A stretch of 64,000 nucleotides of DNA from Watersipora subatra. Its lineage: Eukaryota > Bryozoa > Gymnolaemata > Cheilostomatida > Watersiporidae. Positions 22,527-34,500 of this stretch are shown in pieces (the stretch's first letter is position 1; the number at the start of each line of letters is the position of its first letter). Location of the stretch: the NCBI RefSeq assembly GCF_963576615.1, contig NC_088711.1:60058248-60122247 (forward strand), written 5' to 3'. Made by a program: the position numbers and the translations under genes. The notes beneath the pieces were generated by a model. It was not told the origin of the DNA, searched no databases, and saw only the letters and a program-made list of their open reading frames with translations.

Positions 22527-25500
22527 ATATAAGTTGTGGACTAAAACTAGGCCATTCCATTTATATTCAGAGTATTCCAGCTTTTTGTAGGATAATAATT
22601 CAAAGTTTAATTATGTGCTAGATATATTGTCTGTAGCCAATAATACATATTTAATCTATTTTCAGTTTAGTTCAGTAGACGGGTGTGAAACATTGTTTAA
22701 ATACGAATCACAAATACATAATAAAACGTGTTTGATCATACATAAAATATTCAAGTCTATGTATTTGCACTTGAAAATATAGATCAAGGGCAAACCAAAC
22801 CAACAGTATTCAAAAACTAATAGAATCATAAGGTTCTATGTCCAATCGTATTGGAACATAGCCTACGTATCACTATCACCAAAGGTTATCACCATTATCC
22901 TAATGATGCTGCTGAAACCACTGCTGCTTACGGTAATTTGCTAGAGTTAGCATGTCAGTCTTGTAAGCTGTTAGCAAATATTATCTGGAAAGTGAAGTTA
23001 GGTGTATTAGTATATTTCAGTCAGTCTAAAATCTCGGTGCATTGCATGCTATTCAACGGTGCTGGTTTAAAGCTTTGCCAAGTTGCAGCAATTTTAGCTA
23101 GTGTGTTGAACATAGTAAATCGTTGCTTGAAGAGACGTACATATGGTACCACAATAGGTGTCAAAAGCTTATAAGGGCCAGTATCCCAGTTGTTGTTGAT
23201 ATGAAAATTAAGAATTATTTTTTATAAGGATTGATATCATTTTGCCAAATACACTGGGGAAACATTGAATATCGCACAATTTTGATTAGAGAAATTTACA
23301 TAGTGTGAAAGTGGTCTGTAAATAGATATGATTCAGGGTTGGTACAAAAACCAAATCAAGATTTTTTCGTGAAAAAAATCATGATTTTTCATATTTTTTC
23401 ATAAGTTTATAAAATCATTGTTTCTTGACAACTAATATTGCTTTGATGTGTGTAATAACTTTGTAAACACTCCTGTCATGAATTACCATGTGTGATGGAG
23501 ATAATTGACTGCACATGTTGTACAATGTTACAGAAGGACCATTGAATTCAGGACGTATGAGTGAAATATTTATCTAGTGGAACACTTTAGAGGAGTAATT
23601 GTGAGGTAGCATTTGTAACTGGTACAGTTTTTTCAGTTACTACTCTGTTTAATAAATGACATCAAACTCTTTACCGCAATCAGCACAAATGCAAACATTG
23701 AAGAGTATTTTTCACCTTTGGTTTTGTTCAATCAAAAGAAAAAACCGGCACTAAAAAACTGGCAAATTGATATTTAAATTTTAGATGATGAACCACATTG
23801 ATAACACTAAGGAAGAATGTGCCAAAATGTTTCATAGTGCATTTTTATGTGCAGCTGCTAGTAGCTCTACTCCACTAACTCACATGTAGTTTGCAAATTA
23901 TAATTTTATATTGCTGTTGAATTTGAGAAATTCTCAAACTAAAATATGTAAGTCCCTAATACTGCAAAGTGGGTTCACCAACATTCTGATGTGCAATGCA
24001 ATTCACAGACAATTTACATGAGCAAAATTTCTCCAAAAGATAAAATTTCACAAAAAATCATCAAAATCGGAAAAGATTCATATAAATAAATAAATTAGTT
24101 ATAAAAAAATAACGATTTTTTAACTCTTCATTAATTTCTTTTTACTAGTCATGCATAATTTCTTTTACAATACATGTAAGCGTATGATGACGTGATGCCT
24201 GATGTTGGGTGTATATGTGTGTTGGATTCAAATAAGAGCTGATCAGAGTGAGCCACTATGACACATTATTAAATCCTGTGTCACACATAATAAGTGCTAT
24301 TCATATTAAATATCATCATAATACAAACAACTATTTTTTTCAACACAGTTGATCCATTTACCCGAGCTATGGATGAACAAGTTTATTTTTTAACAACTTA
24401 AACAAAACAAAGAATTATTAAAGAAAGACCATATATAAAACACGTCTATGATACTCAAAATGTCACGTTACAATGCCTTAGTAAAAAACAGTCAGTAATA
24501 TTTTCACTTTTTTAAAGTCTTTAGTGAAAAGTAGTTTAACAAAGTCAATTGGGATGTGAAATAAAAAAGTGAAATTTCTATAACAGATATGTAACCTTTG
24601 CAAGACAAAAAACTGAAGATAAAACAATCTAAAAAAATTAAATGCTTTAAAATTATTGTAGCGTTTGCTATTTTAATGCACACTTCTCAAAACAGAAAAT
24701 AAATTTCACATTAATTTTTAAAATGCCACAAGCTTTATTTTGAATGATAGCTGACGATTGAATTATGTTCCTGTTTGGTGTTGCAAATTTGGTAGAAACT
24801 TCTTATTTTGTATTATTGCATGAAAGAAGATGAACATCACATGATCATGTATATGTAAGTAATTCTACAGCATTAGTTGGCAAACGTCCGAGCTTTGTTA
24901 TCTACTGCAAACCAAACACCTTGCTTTAGGAAAAATATGAAGCAGCTCAAACCACATTCTAAGACTCTCATATGTCATTTCATCATTGTGATTATTCATA
25001 TCTGTGGTGGAGTATTTATATCTAGTTTATACAATGTACAAACTTAATATAAATGGCCGTACACATTTATATAGCTTACAAGTTACAGCTTAGCGAAGTA
25101 CCTATTCTAAATTCTAGGTAATATTGCAGTAGCTGAACTAAAAGCCGTTTACTTTTGGTTAAATTGTAGAGTTTTGTCTTTGTTTGCAATACCTTATAGA
25201 ATCTAAAATTTAGTGCAGTTGTGAAATGCTTAAAAACGACATAACAGAGAATTTTTACCATAACTACCCAAGCGATCTACTACCAATTTATAGGCGTAAT
25301 GCAGATATATGGAGTTTTTCAACAATAAACCTTCTAAGTGCTACTCAAAGATAAAATCTATGAGGTTAAATGTTACAGCATACTGATGCACTAGCTAAAC
25401 ACAAAATGATAGCGTACAGATACAAAAGCTAAAATCACCTTAAACAATGGCAGCTAAAACAGTACTGAAGCTGTAACAGAGTTACAGTTAGCCTTTTCTT

Positions 25501-26890
25501 TTCCAATGATAAACTTTACAAGCAAATCTTGAGTTGACTTAACACCAGTTGCATGCATATTTTGATAATTGCTAATTTTTAAGCAGCTTACTGATGTAGA
25601 ACTTATCACAAGGAAGTCGTAGCTTAAAGCTCTGCGTGCTTACGACAGGTGTTAAGCTTCAGGAAGAAAACACATTAATAGAAACAACATGTTTTGGAAG
25701 CAGTGAATGCACCACCAGGTTAAATTAAAAGCTCCCAGTGTGCATGTGTGTGTAGTAATGCAGCTTAGATAAGCGATAGCTAATTTAACTAATAAATTGT
25801 CACACGCTTAGGACAAAAAGGAAAACAAGCACAACATGGACTAAGGCACCAGCTAAAGAAGTGAGGGCAACCGTGTGACAAGCTTTAGACAGCTTCTATT
25901 TCACTTTTCAGCAGTAATATCAAATTTCGTTAGCATAAAAACTAAATAAAATGAAGAGAACAAAAGAATACAGTTTCAACGCACAACAACTGACATTAGC
26001 TACTAGCGATTATTGTCAATACAAATTGATGAGCACTTTATCCAGGTTTTGCGAAACGGACTATGAGAAATGTTTTAAGCAAAAATTGACGACACAATAT
26101 AGGAACAAAAACACATATAATATTATTGTACATTATTGCAGTATGATCATTTATCAATTCACATTTACTACATTCGAACGCTATGGAAGGTAAGAAATTA
26201 TCACGGTAAAATAATCACAAGCATATTACTAGAAAACTGTTGAAATATTTAAGATTCTCAAAGCAAAATCACACACATTCTCACCAGCTTGTTAAAATAA
26301 AAAGCCAACTAATCGGCAAAATCAGGATTTTCAGACGTACTCCAGCAAAGCTGCTGAGCTGACAACCATGATATTAAGCTATTGTTATGCCAAAAGTGTC
26401 TTGATTGTGCCCTGATTGGCCGAATAATAATATTAATTTTTTTACATTGTAAACTACATAATTACTATAAAACAAAAACTAATACACACTTAAGACCTTA
26501 GCTTTACTATATGCAAAACTAGAAAGCCATAAGTTAGCCTAAAGACGAGATATTTGAGTTAAAACATTTTGCCTTCAAAACGCCGGAAATGAAAAATTTG
26601 AGAGAAAGACGACTAGCTGGTTTGGTAAGGAAATTTTGAATGTCTCGGAATACATTCGCTAGGCTTTGAGTAAATATAATGATTAAAGCAAAATATTCAA
26701 AACATATAATATTTACTAAAACTACAACAAAAACTAAAAAAAAAACCAGAAATATAACTAAAATTAATGTGGAAAGAGTAAATACAAAATTATCAATAAC
26801 AAAATCTTCTCTTCAATCGCTGTAAAACTAATGAAAATGATCTTATTAAAATTACAAAAATTTGTTTATAGATAGAAAAATATGTTTTGT
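22527..26890. other. Gene-poor AT-rich stretch
   Basis: About 4.4 kb upstream of the H1 promoter. A plus-strand frame of 107 codons (22851-23174) has no recognised domain and no proper ATG context. No repeat or RNA gene stands out. Confidence 0.45.
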
Positions 26891-26897
26891 AAACACA
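26891..26897 (+). promoter_or_regulatory. H1-type AC box (AAACACA)
   Basis: AAACACA is the conserved distal element of replication-dependent H1 promoters. It lies about 150 bases before the TATA box here, in the expected order AC box, CCAAT, TATA. Confidence 0.6.
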
Positions 26898-26917
26898 AAA
26901 ATTTAAATTTAAAATAA

Positions 26918-26930
26918 CCAATACACCAAT
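26918..26930 (+). promoter_or_regulatory. Two CCAAT boxes of the H1 promoter
   Basis: CCAAT at 26918-26922 and again at 26926-26930, between the AC box and the TATA box. Confidence 0.5.
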
Positions 26931-27046
26931 GTGCAGAATAATGCTATTATGTAAAAGCCATGCACACAAAATATAGCGATCGGCTCCTATGCATGGGCAC
27001 AATTCGAAGTTTTTATATTTCGTCTCCAAGACGTCCGCTTTCATTA

Positions 27047-27054
27047 TATAAATA
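27047..27054 (+). promoter_or_regulatory. TATA box of histone H1
   Basis: TATAAATA about 92 bases before the ATG. This predicts transcription start near 27078 and a 5' leader of about 60 bases. Confidence 0.7.
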
Positions 27055-27138
27055 TAGCGGCACTTTTCAATCGTAATCATTCGCAAAAATAACTCCTCAG
27101 CTGTTAGAAGAAAATCTTCTCACTACAACTATATCAAG

Positions 27139-27732
27139 ATGTCTGACGCACCAGCTGCTCCTTCACCAGTAAAGAAGGCTAAGAAGCCATCGAAGCCAAA
27201 AACTCCTGCTGCTCATCCACCAGTAGCTGAGATGGTAGTTGCTGCCATCAAAGCTCTGAAAGACCGCAAGGGTTCTTCTCTGCCAGCCATCAAAAAATAC
27301 ATGAGTGCCAACTACAAGGTAGATGTCGCTAAGCTGGCACCATTCATCAAGAAGTTCTTGCGATCTGCCGTTCAGTCTGGAAAGCTTGTTCAGGTCAAAG
27401 GCACTGGTGCTAGCGGCTCTTTCAAGCTGAGTGCATCAGCCAAAGCTGAAAAGCCAAAGAAGGCTGCCAAGTCTCCCAAGAAACCAGCTAAAAAGCCAGC
27501 TGCCAAGAAGCCTGCTGTCAAAAAGGCTGCAGCAAAGAAGTCTCCTGCTAAGGCTAAGAAGCCAGCAGCCAAGAAAGCAGCAAAAAAGCCAGCAGCTAAA
27601 AAACCCGCAGCAGCCAAGAAACCCGCAGCAGCCAAGAAGCCTGCAGCAAAAAAGCCTGCAGCCAAGAAGCCAGCTAAGAAGTCGCCTAAGAAAGCAGCAA
27701 AGAAGCCTGCTGCCAAGAAGGCCAAGGCATAA
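27139..27732 (+). CDS. H1: Linker histone H1
   Basis: Intronless gene for a 197-residue linker histone, which binds nucleosome entry/exit DNA and compacts chromatin. It has three parts: a short N-terminal tail (residues 1-27, Pro/Lys/Ala-rich), a winged-helix globular domain (about 28-100; [20 protein letters not shown], then [15 protein letters not shown], ending [11 protein letters not shown]), and a C-terminal tail of about 95 residues made almost only of Lys, Ala and Pro. The tail has SPKK/SPAK sites and many AKKPA units. The length and order are typical of invertebrate H1. The ATG follows a TATA promoter with AC and CCAAT boxes, and the gene ends with a histone stem-loop instead of an obvious polyA signal, so it is the S-phase, replication-dependent type. 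It stands alone: no core histone gene is in the window. The next gene (28337 onward) converges on it. Confidence 0.97.
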   Translation: MSDAPAAPSPVKKAKKPSKPKTPAAHPPVAEMVVAAIKALKDRKGSSLPAIKKYMSANYKVDVAKLAPFIKKFLRSAVQSGKLVQVKGTGASGSFKLSASAKAEKPKKAAKSPKKPAKKPAAKKPAVKKAAAKKSPAKAKKPAAKKAAKKPAAKKPAAAKKPAAAKKPAAKKPAAKKPAKKSPKKAAKKPAAKKAKA

Positions 27733-27767
27733 GTGCTTGGTTTTACACCTTGCATTTATCCCACCTC

Positions 27768-27783
27768 GGCCCTTTTCAGGGCC
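27768..27783 (+). terminator. Histone mRNA 3' stem-loop
   Basis: GGCCCTTTTCAGGGCC followed by ACCCA is the canonical six-base-pair, four-base-loop histone 3' end bound by SLBP. It starts 36 bases after the stop codon. Confidence 0.95.
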
Positions 27784-27793
27784 ACCCATTCTA

Positions 27794-27803
27794 TCAAGAG
27801 TTG
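27794..27803 (+). promoter_or_regulatory. Candidate histone downstream element (U7 snRNA target)
   Basis: TCAAGAGTTG lies 10 bases after the stem-loop. It is purine-rich and partly matches the CAAGAAAGA consensus that pairs with U7 snRNA. Confidence 0.5.
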
Positions 27804-28193
27804 TTCACGGTCATTATTTTTCATCTAGATGTGGACTTCTTCTAAACCGTAGTTATTGTCGTACCACTTTACCATGCAACCTAACTTGTAGATATAATAG
27901 TATTTGGAAGTGTGTACTACTTTTGAAGCAGCTCATGCTTTTATCTACCCGACTAATGGTCTGCTTATTAATGATCTTGAACCATTATCTGAGCGAATGC
28001 TTATTTGGTGCTAGACACGTAGTGTAAAAATCTTGTCACTAATCCTTCATATAGCTTGTCCAACATAATTGCGAGTCGCCAACTACTTCTTACAAACCGT
28101 TGTAAATCGATGATTGGTTCTAATTGAACATGGTTGTTTCAGGTATACAGCTATGCTAAATCACAAGATACTGGCATTCAATGTTGGTGATAT

Positions 28194-28199
28194 TTTATT
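28194..28199 (-). terminator. PolyA signal of the DED-wHTH-PNP gene
   Basis: AATAAA on the minus strand, about 140 bases past the stop codon. Confidence 0.5.
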
Positions 28200-28336
28200 A
28201 GACTATAAACTAGGATGTTTTATATAAAAATAGTGAGGCCTTACAGTTGAATATAATATAGGAGCAGTAGTGTTGTTGGTAACAGGCTAAATCTGTTAAT
28301 TGGTAACTATTTTTTGCCAAAGTCCAGTATTAGCTC

Positions 28337-28504
28337 TCAGATATTAGGCATTGAGCGAATAACAGTCTTCATATATGCCGCTGATGCGAGAGCAGCGTAA
28401 GGTAGCCATCTCTTTGCAGCATTTGATGTGCCATCAGCATAATCGACAATTCCGCGGATAATTGCGAAACTGTATTTCACATTCCCGATGATCGAGTCCA
28501 GTAC
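28337..28504 (-). CDS. DED-wHTH-PNP gene, last coding exon
   Basis: TTATAG acceptor, 55 codons and a TGA at 28337-28339. It encodes FAIIRGIVDYADGTSNAAKR then WLPYALASAAYMKTVI, the C-terminal signature of the family (VIRGICDYAD...W..YA...AAAYAK). Confidence 0.92.
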   Translation of the reverse strand, partial: VLDSIIGNVKYSFAIIRGIVDYADGTSNAAKRWLPYAALASAAYMKTVIRSMPNI

Positions 28505-31500
28505 CTATAAACAGTATTTTATGGTAACAGCTATATGTGAGGTGCATGACTATCTTATACATATGCATTATATATATTGAATATAATAATAAATATGACA
28601 ATTGTTTGTGTGCATGCTCTGCCTAAATTAAGTCTCCAGGACTCGATAGGGATAGAATAGATCCTCGATAGAATAAATATGGAAGAACCCTATATATTCT
28701 TGATCAAAGGCAAGGTTTTAGGGCAACGATTTTTAGATTTGCATGGTAATACTCAGTGAAAAATTCATTCACTTTTTTGTCACCAAATTCTTTTATTATT
28801 TCAACATAGTTATTGTGGTTTCATATCACCAAATTTTCAAAAATTCAATAGCTTATGTAAAATGCATTGACTTCTACTTCCATTTCCAAAACCTTTGGTG
28901 AATTTTTGGATATTCACCTTTAAATTGAGCTGCAGTCGATACTCCTGCAACGCCAACAATCCTTTCCAAACAATTTACGGTATATGGACTGTACAAACAG
29001 TTAAATACATGTAAATTGCCTAATCTGTTCCAAGATCTTCCCAAACTCACCTCTTTGCTCAATCAAAAAGGAAAGAGACAAGACTTCACTCTAATGACTA
29101 CCATAACTGTGGTACTATTGGTTTATAACAACAATGTTTCTCCTTTTTCTTATTACTTTACTCGTTTTATGGTCGATGATTGTGGTAATTTTTTAATATG
29201 TTAGGGGAACCTTCAATGTGGATTTACATCAAGTTTTTCTTTTATTCTAAATAACAAGGTCTAGTTTACACATAGAAAACAATTAAATACGTTTTATAAA
29301 GGTTGTTGTTTTATAAATAAATATGTTTTATTTTAAAGTAACAAGGTCTAGTTTACAAATAGAAAACAATTAAATATGTTTTATACAACTAAATTAAAAT
29401 TGCGCAGTCGTCACATTTCACGTCATATGGCTTTAAAAGTTATATTTTATTTTTATATTAGAATTATTATATGAAATTTAGAATTTTTATACATAGTACG
29501 ACATAAAAACTTGACGTAAAATATTTTAAATTATGTGAAGTTTATGCTGTAACGAGTCTGCATTTTGAGAAAGTAGCTTTGAAAGAAAGCTCGACCAGCA
29601 GAGATGGTTACAGTAGACCGCTCGACCAGCAGAGATGGTTACAGTAGACCGCTCGACCAGTAGAGATGGTGAATATGTAAATGAACAACATAATCACTTA
29701 GTTGTTTTATAAATATCTTCCTCCACCCTGGCAGCGAAATTTTTTTTTTAAACAGGTTTACATACGGCAGTAAAATCTTGGGTCCTGATTGGTTTTAATA
29801 ATTGAGTTTTAGTAATCAAAACCTACATCATTACATTAGTCAAACATCATTACATTAGTCATTACAAAGTCAATAGTTATAAATAGAAAGGAACACAAAA
29901 TTCTAAATAACGTAGTAAAACTTATGTTTTCATTCAAAAAGTGCTGTTAAAACGTAAGAGGCGCTCACTTAAAACTCATTAATTTAAGCTATTTTGAATA
30001 AAATTTTGGAATTTTGTGTTCCTCCCTAATTATAACTATTGACTTTTAATGTAATGATGTAGGTTTTGATTACTAAAACTCAATTACTAAAACCAATCAG
30101 AAGCCAAAATTTTACTGCCGTATGTAAACCTGTTTGGGAAAAAAAATTTCGCACCCTGGCAACGCTGAATACCTGCGCTAGTCCGATATATATGAGTCAT
30201 ATATCTAGCTTGGTGTGTTGAAAAAATGCTGACAGACTAAATGTCAATAACATAAAATAACTGCAGCCAGAAGCTTTGTTTCTTGGTTAGTTCCGGCGTG
30301 TACATGTTATGAACTCACTAGACCTAGGCTAACGCCTACCTGATCAAACTCTTTGTCAAAAGCCTGTATGCCGTGTTTATATGCAAACTCTTGTCTCGCT
30401 GTTGCACCTCGGATAACAGATCTCCCTGAGCCAACAGGGCCAAAGTGTATATTACTATCGGAGTCATTGTGTGCCCCTGCAAAATACATGTATGTGCTCA
30501 ATCTGAACAGACTCGGGTCGCTAAATTTGTCTGGACTAAAACAGCTCTTTAATAGGACGGTGTGTTGATGGAAAATAAGGTTGGCGTAGAGGTTGGGTGT
30601 GAGTGTGAACAAGATGTGTTGAATGTGAAGAATTGTGGTAAGCATGGATGATAAGAGCCTTGTCTGTCCACGCTTGGTGGTTAGAAAATAACGCATTGCA
30701 TTTAAACTCAGATATCCAGGACCACCTTGAAGCTTCATAGAATAATTGTGCACACAGTTATTACACATGATGATCTCTCACGCCGCACAGGACTTCCAGT
30801 TTACTGTTAATTAAGGGTGGGTGAAAAAGAAGGGCTTTTAGAGAAAACAAGTGAACAACTGATGGGACCAAATAGGATAAGAGGAGAGGGTAGATGCGAA
30901 TGCCAATTAGTTTGCATTAAGGATGTCAATTATGAGATTAAACTGTATATCTAGGACCTGGAACTTGCATTAGAAATACTAATACGCTGAAGCACCTAAT
31001 ACTACATACGTATGTCTCAGTCAACATTGCAATTATTTGCAACAGAATCGGCCAGACATATTGTTAAGTAGACAAAAAAACTAAGGCGATGGTGTGGTAA
31101 GATCGCTATAAAGTGGAAACAGAAATCATTTTTGTATGGAAAGAAGACAACAAAATGATGGGTTGTTATGAGTAATTGACGGATGTGATCAAAGTGTAGA
31201 GGTACAAAAAGATGGAGCTGTGCCTAAGAAAAAAAGAGGGGTGTAACGTTTATCATAAATACCTTGTGGAGGCTGTGGATGTGCTACTTCCAATACGTTG
31301 TCATCTCCAAGGTGCATAAAAAGCTTGTCTGTATCTGGTGGCGGTCGCTCAAAGCTTGCCTAAATCATATATAAATCATATACAAGTATATTGTTGTCAG
31401 AGTTACAACTGAAACTGCAAGTAATACGAAAAAGTACATTTCAAGCGGAGCCATGAAAGGAGAGCATTTCCTAGTGTCTCACACGGAGCCATAAAAAATG

Positions 31501-34500
31501 CTGAGCTATCTCATTCTTTTTGCAAAATTTTTACATAAATTATTTACGTTTAGTTACGTTTATATAAAAATGATGGTTACATTATAGGGGCGTATCCTGT
31601 ACCGACCAATGTCAACACCATTTGCTCCAGGTATCGGAGCCTTCTCTGGTGGTCTATTGTAACAAAGCAACCGGCAACAATCTACCCAATTATCAGCTAG
31701 TGCATGTATATACACAATCAAACTGGCAACGGACTCACCTCTTGCCCCCTGAGCGCTGCCTGGCCCTCATGAATGTACTCTACCCATGGTTTAGCGGCTG
31801 GATTAGCGTAGCAGTAGTCACGAATCTCGCCAACCCTTTCTTGAATGCAGGGATCTTTAGGAGCATATGTCTTCAATTGGTAACTGATCTCATGTGTTTT
31901 TCGATCCTCGACAAGCTGTAAGATTGAGAGTTACTTTGCCACCTCTTAATGAAATCAATAAAGGACGAGCTTGCAAAAGATGAGCTATTGATAGTTATTT
32001 CTGATTAACACTACAATATTTTAGCGGATTCACAATGGGATAAAATAATACCTGTTTGAGAAGATCGCAAATGCTGGAAGTTGTCAGCAATGGTTTAGTT
32101 TAGGTTTAACAAATTTATAGCATTTGAAGCAAATTTTAAGACAAAAACCATACTTTTTCTTAGAATGTAAGAAATCTTATAAGTATTTGATGATTAGGAA
32201 CATTATATCTATATAATCTATTACATATACGTGTATTGTACTGTTATACAATGTTGTATTGTCTATGAACTGCCACACTTTTAATACATAACCCTTTCAT
32301 TTGCGTCTATGTACAAATTCAGCTATCGGCCGACTTCCAGCCATTTTGCCGATATTACTTCACCACTTCATGATATTTTTTCAATTTGAAACTCCATCTA
32401 GAACGTTTGTTTTATCTGTGTAATCACAAAATTCTGAATCGGCTATAATGTCATCAACATAAGTAGTTATTTGTTTTCTAATTCGGACGCCCTTGATCAA
32501 CTTACACAAAAATGTTCGTTTTTAAGTTGGAAATCCCCAAACAAAGATTAAAATATTAAACTTTAGGCTAATTTTATAGAGAAATCTTAAAACAACACTG
32601 TCACCACCATAAAAGTCCTAAAGACCGTTGGTTATGTTATCAACGAATAATAAAATTCAGTTACTAGCAATTGCTGGTGAAGTCGAAAAATGTATCTACG
32701 GCGGTCGACCATAGAAAACGTATAAATGAGTCTACTTCAGTGAAAGGGTTGAAAACGTTGGATTTGCCACTATTTGTGATAGTAAACATGTTCATTTCGT
32801 TTTGAGTTACTTTTAATTTTTTTCCAGCTACGAGTACTACAGAACTACAGAACTTGCACGGGTACTGCTACTGCGCTTTACCTACTAAATTTCTACATCG
32901 AAAAGGTTAGTATTGTTGTATGTTATTGCTATTTACTATGTTATCGCTATTACCGCTATTGCTATTTTAATTATCTGTACAATCACAAAATTCTGAATCG
33001 GCTATAATATTAACAACATAAGTAATTGTTTTCTAACTCGGTGGCGTTTTCAAAACTTGCACAAAAAATGGTTGTTTTTAACCACTTCGGGTACAATTGC
33101 ATAATCCAATTTCGCGTTCAGGTACAATTAAATCATGATGCTCTACAGATTATGACATGGGTCAACAAAATGTCATTTTAACCATAGAAGCACTCACATT
33201 TTCACATAGAACACCTATACTTTTTGGAAAACAGAGAAAATACTTTATCTGATCGTATTATTTTTATTTCAAAAATTAAAAATAATAAACGTTGAAAGTA
33301 GCATGAAATAGCGGTTTTATTAAAATTCGTGTTCTACGAACACATTTGACTAATAAGGGTAGCATATAAATGTATAAAAGTATATATGATAACAAGCAAT
33401 TAAATCATTATACTGTGTATAAAATGCAATCTACAGTCTCTTCCATAGCTGTAAACTTATCTTCGTCACCACTCCACTGGAAGCCTGCCATTTCTAGAGG
33501 TGGAACGAGACGTCTTGAGTATCGACCTGTCTCGTATCGGTCTCGTCTCGACTTAACTATTGCCAAACTCGAGACAGGAAATAGAACTAAAGCGCCTGCG
33601 CACGGTTGTTAAAACATGGCTTCTTGCGGTAGCAACAACTCCATATATTGTAATGGATTGCGGGCAGCTGCCTTTAAAGTTATACCCAGTCCGTTACTAC
33701 CTGTTGCTATTGATTATGTTGGCCACTGAGTCTAATCATGTAGTCCGGACAACGGCCCTGTTATATTTTAGTTCGGTTCTGTGTCCTTAAAACAGATACC
33801 GGGTCGTATCTAATTACTCTTCGGATAATCCAATTTAATAAATTGGACAACTCTTGCGGGTAAAATGTCTGTATTTTATCGTATCGTGTCTAATCACCAA
33901 CTGCCCTTCATAGAATTCGGGCCTCTTTTACGTATATACTATCAATTACGGGTAAAACTTGCCCGGACACGGAGAAACGAACAAAAGGCCGTGTCGACCA
34001 TAGTCCGTGTTCGGTTAACAATGACGTTTTGTTAGCTCAATATAAGAATATACATGTGCTTGTATACAGTAGTTAATATAATTTCATGAGTACAATTTAA
34101 ATATAATTGACATACTACAGTTAATACATAAACAAAATTTAACATTAATGAAACGATAAGAATGAAAGTGTTATCGTGTGTTCTTTTAGTTGCGGTATTT
34201 CTTTGTAGAGCGACGGCTATCGGTTTCATTACACATTACATTAAAAAGTAAGAACTATTCAATAGATGGTAAAAATATACCTGTACAAAGCAATATGTTT
34301 ATAATAATTATGATCAATCAAGCTCAAAATTCTTAGAATATTTAACTTCGGTATTTTAGAGCTGTTTGTGTCACTTTTGTTTACAAAAACTACATGCATA
34401 TCGCTATTAAAATGTTGTATTTAAATCGTTTACACCAGGTGAAAATTCAATTTAAAAATAGTTTTATTAATTTTATATATACCAAGTAGCTAGTACTTGT

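Noticed and set aside
22851-23174. 107-codon plus-strand frame
   Set aside because: It starts at a TTG, has no domain and lies in AT-rich repeat-like sequence without splice support.
27390-27755. Long antisense frames (Ala/Phe/Leu-rich) across the H1 tail
   Set aside because: They are mirror frames of the Lys/Ala/Pro codons of H1, which hardly contain stops on the other strand.
27431-28027. 198-codon plus-strand frame overlapping H1
   Set aside because: Frame-shifted shadow of the repetitive H1 tail that then runs through the stem-loop.
30307-30768. 153-codon minus-strand frame read as a whole protein
   Set aside because: Only 30340-30476 is exon. The rest is intron read-through before a strong acceptor.
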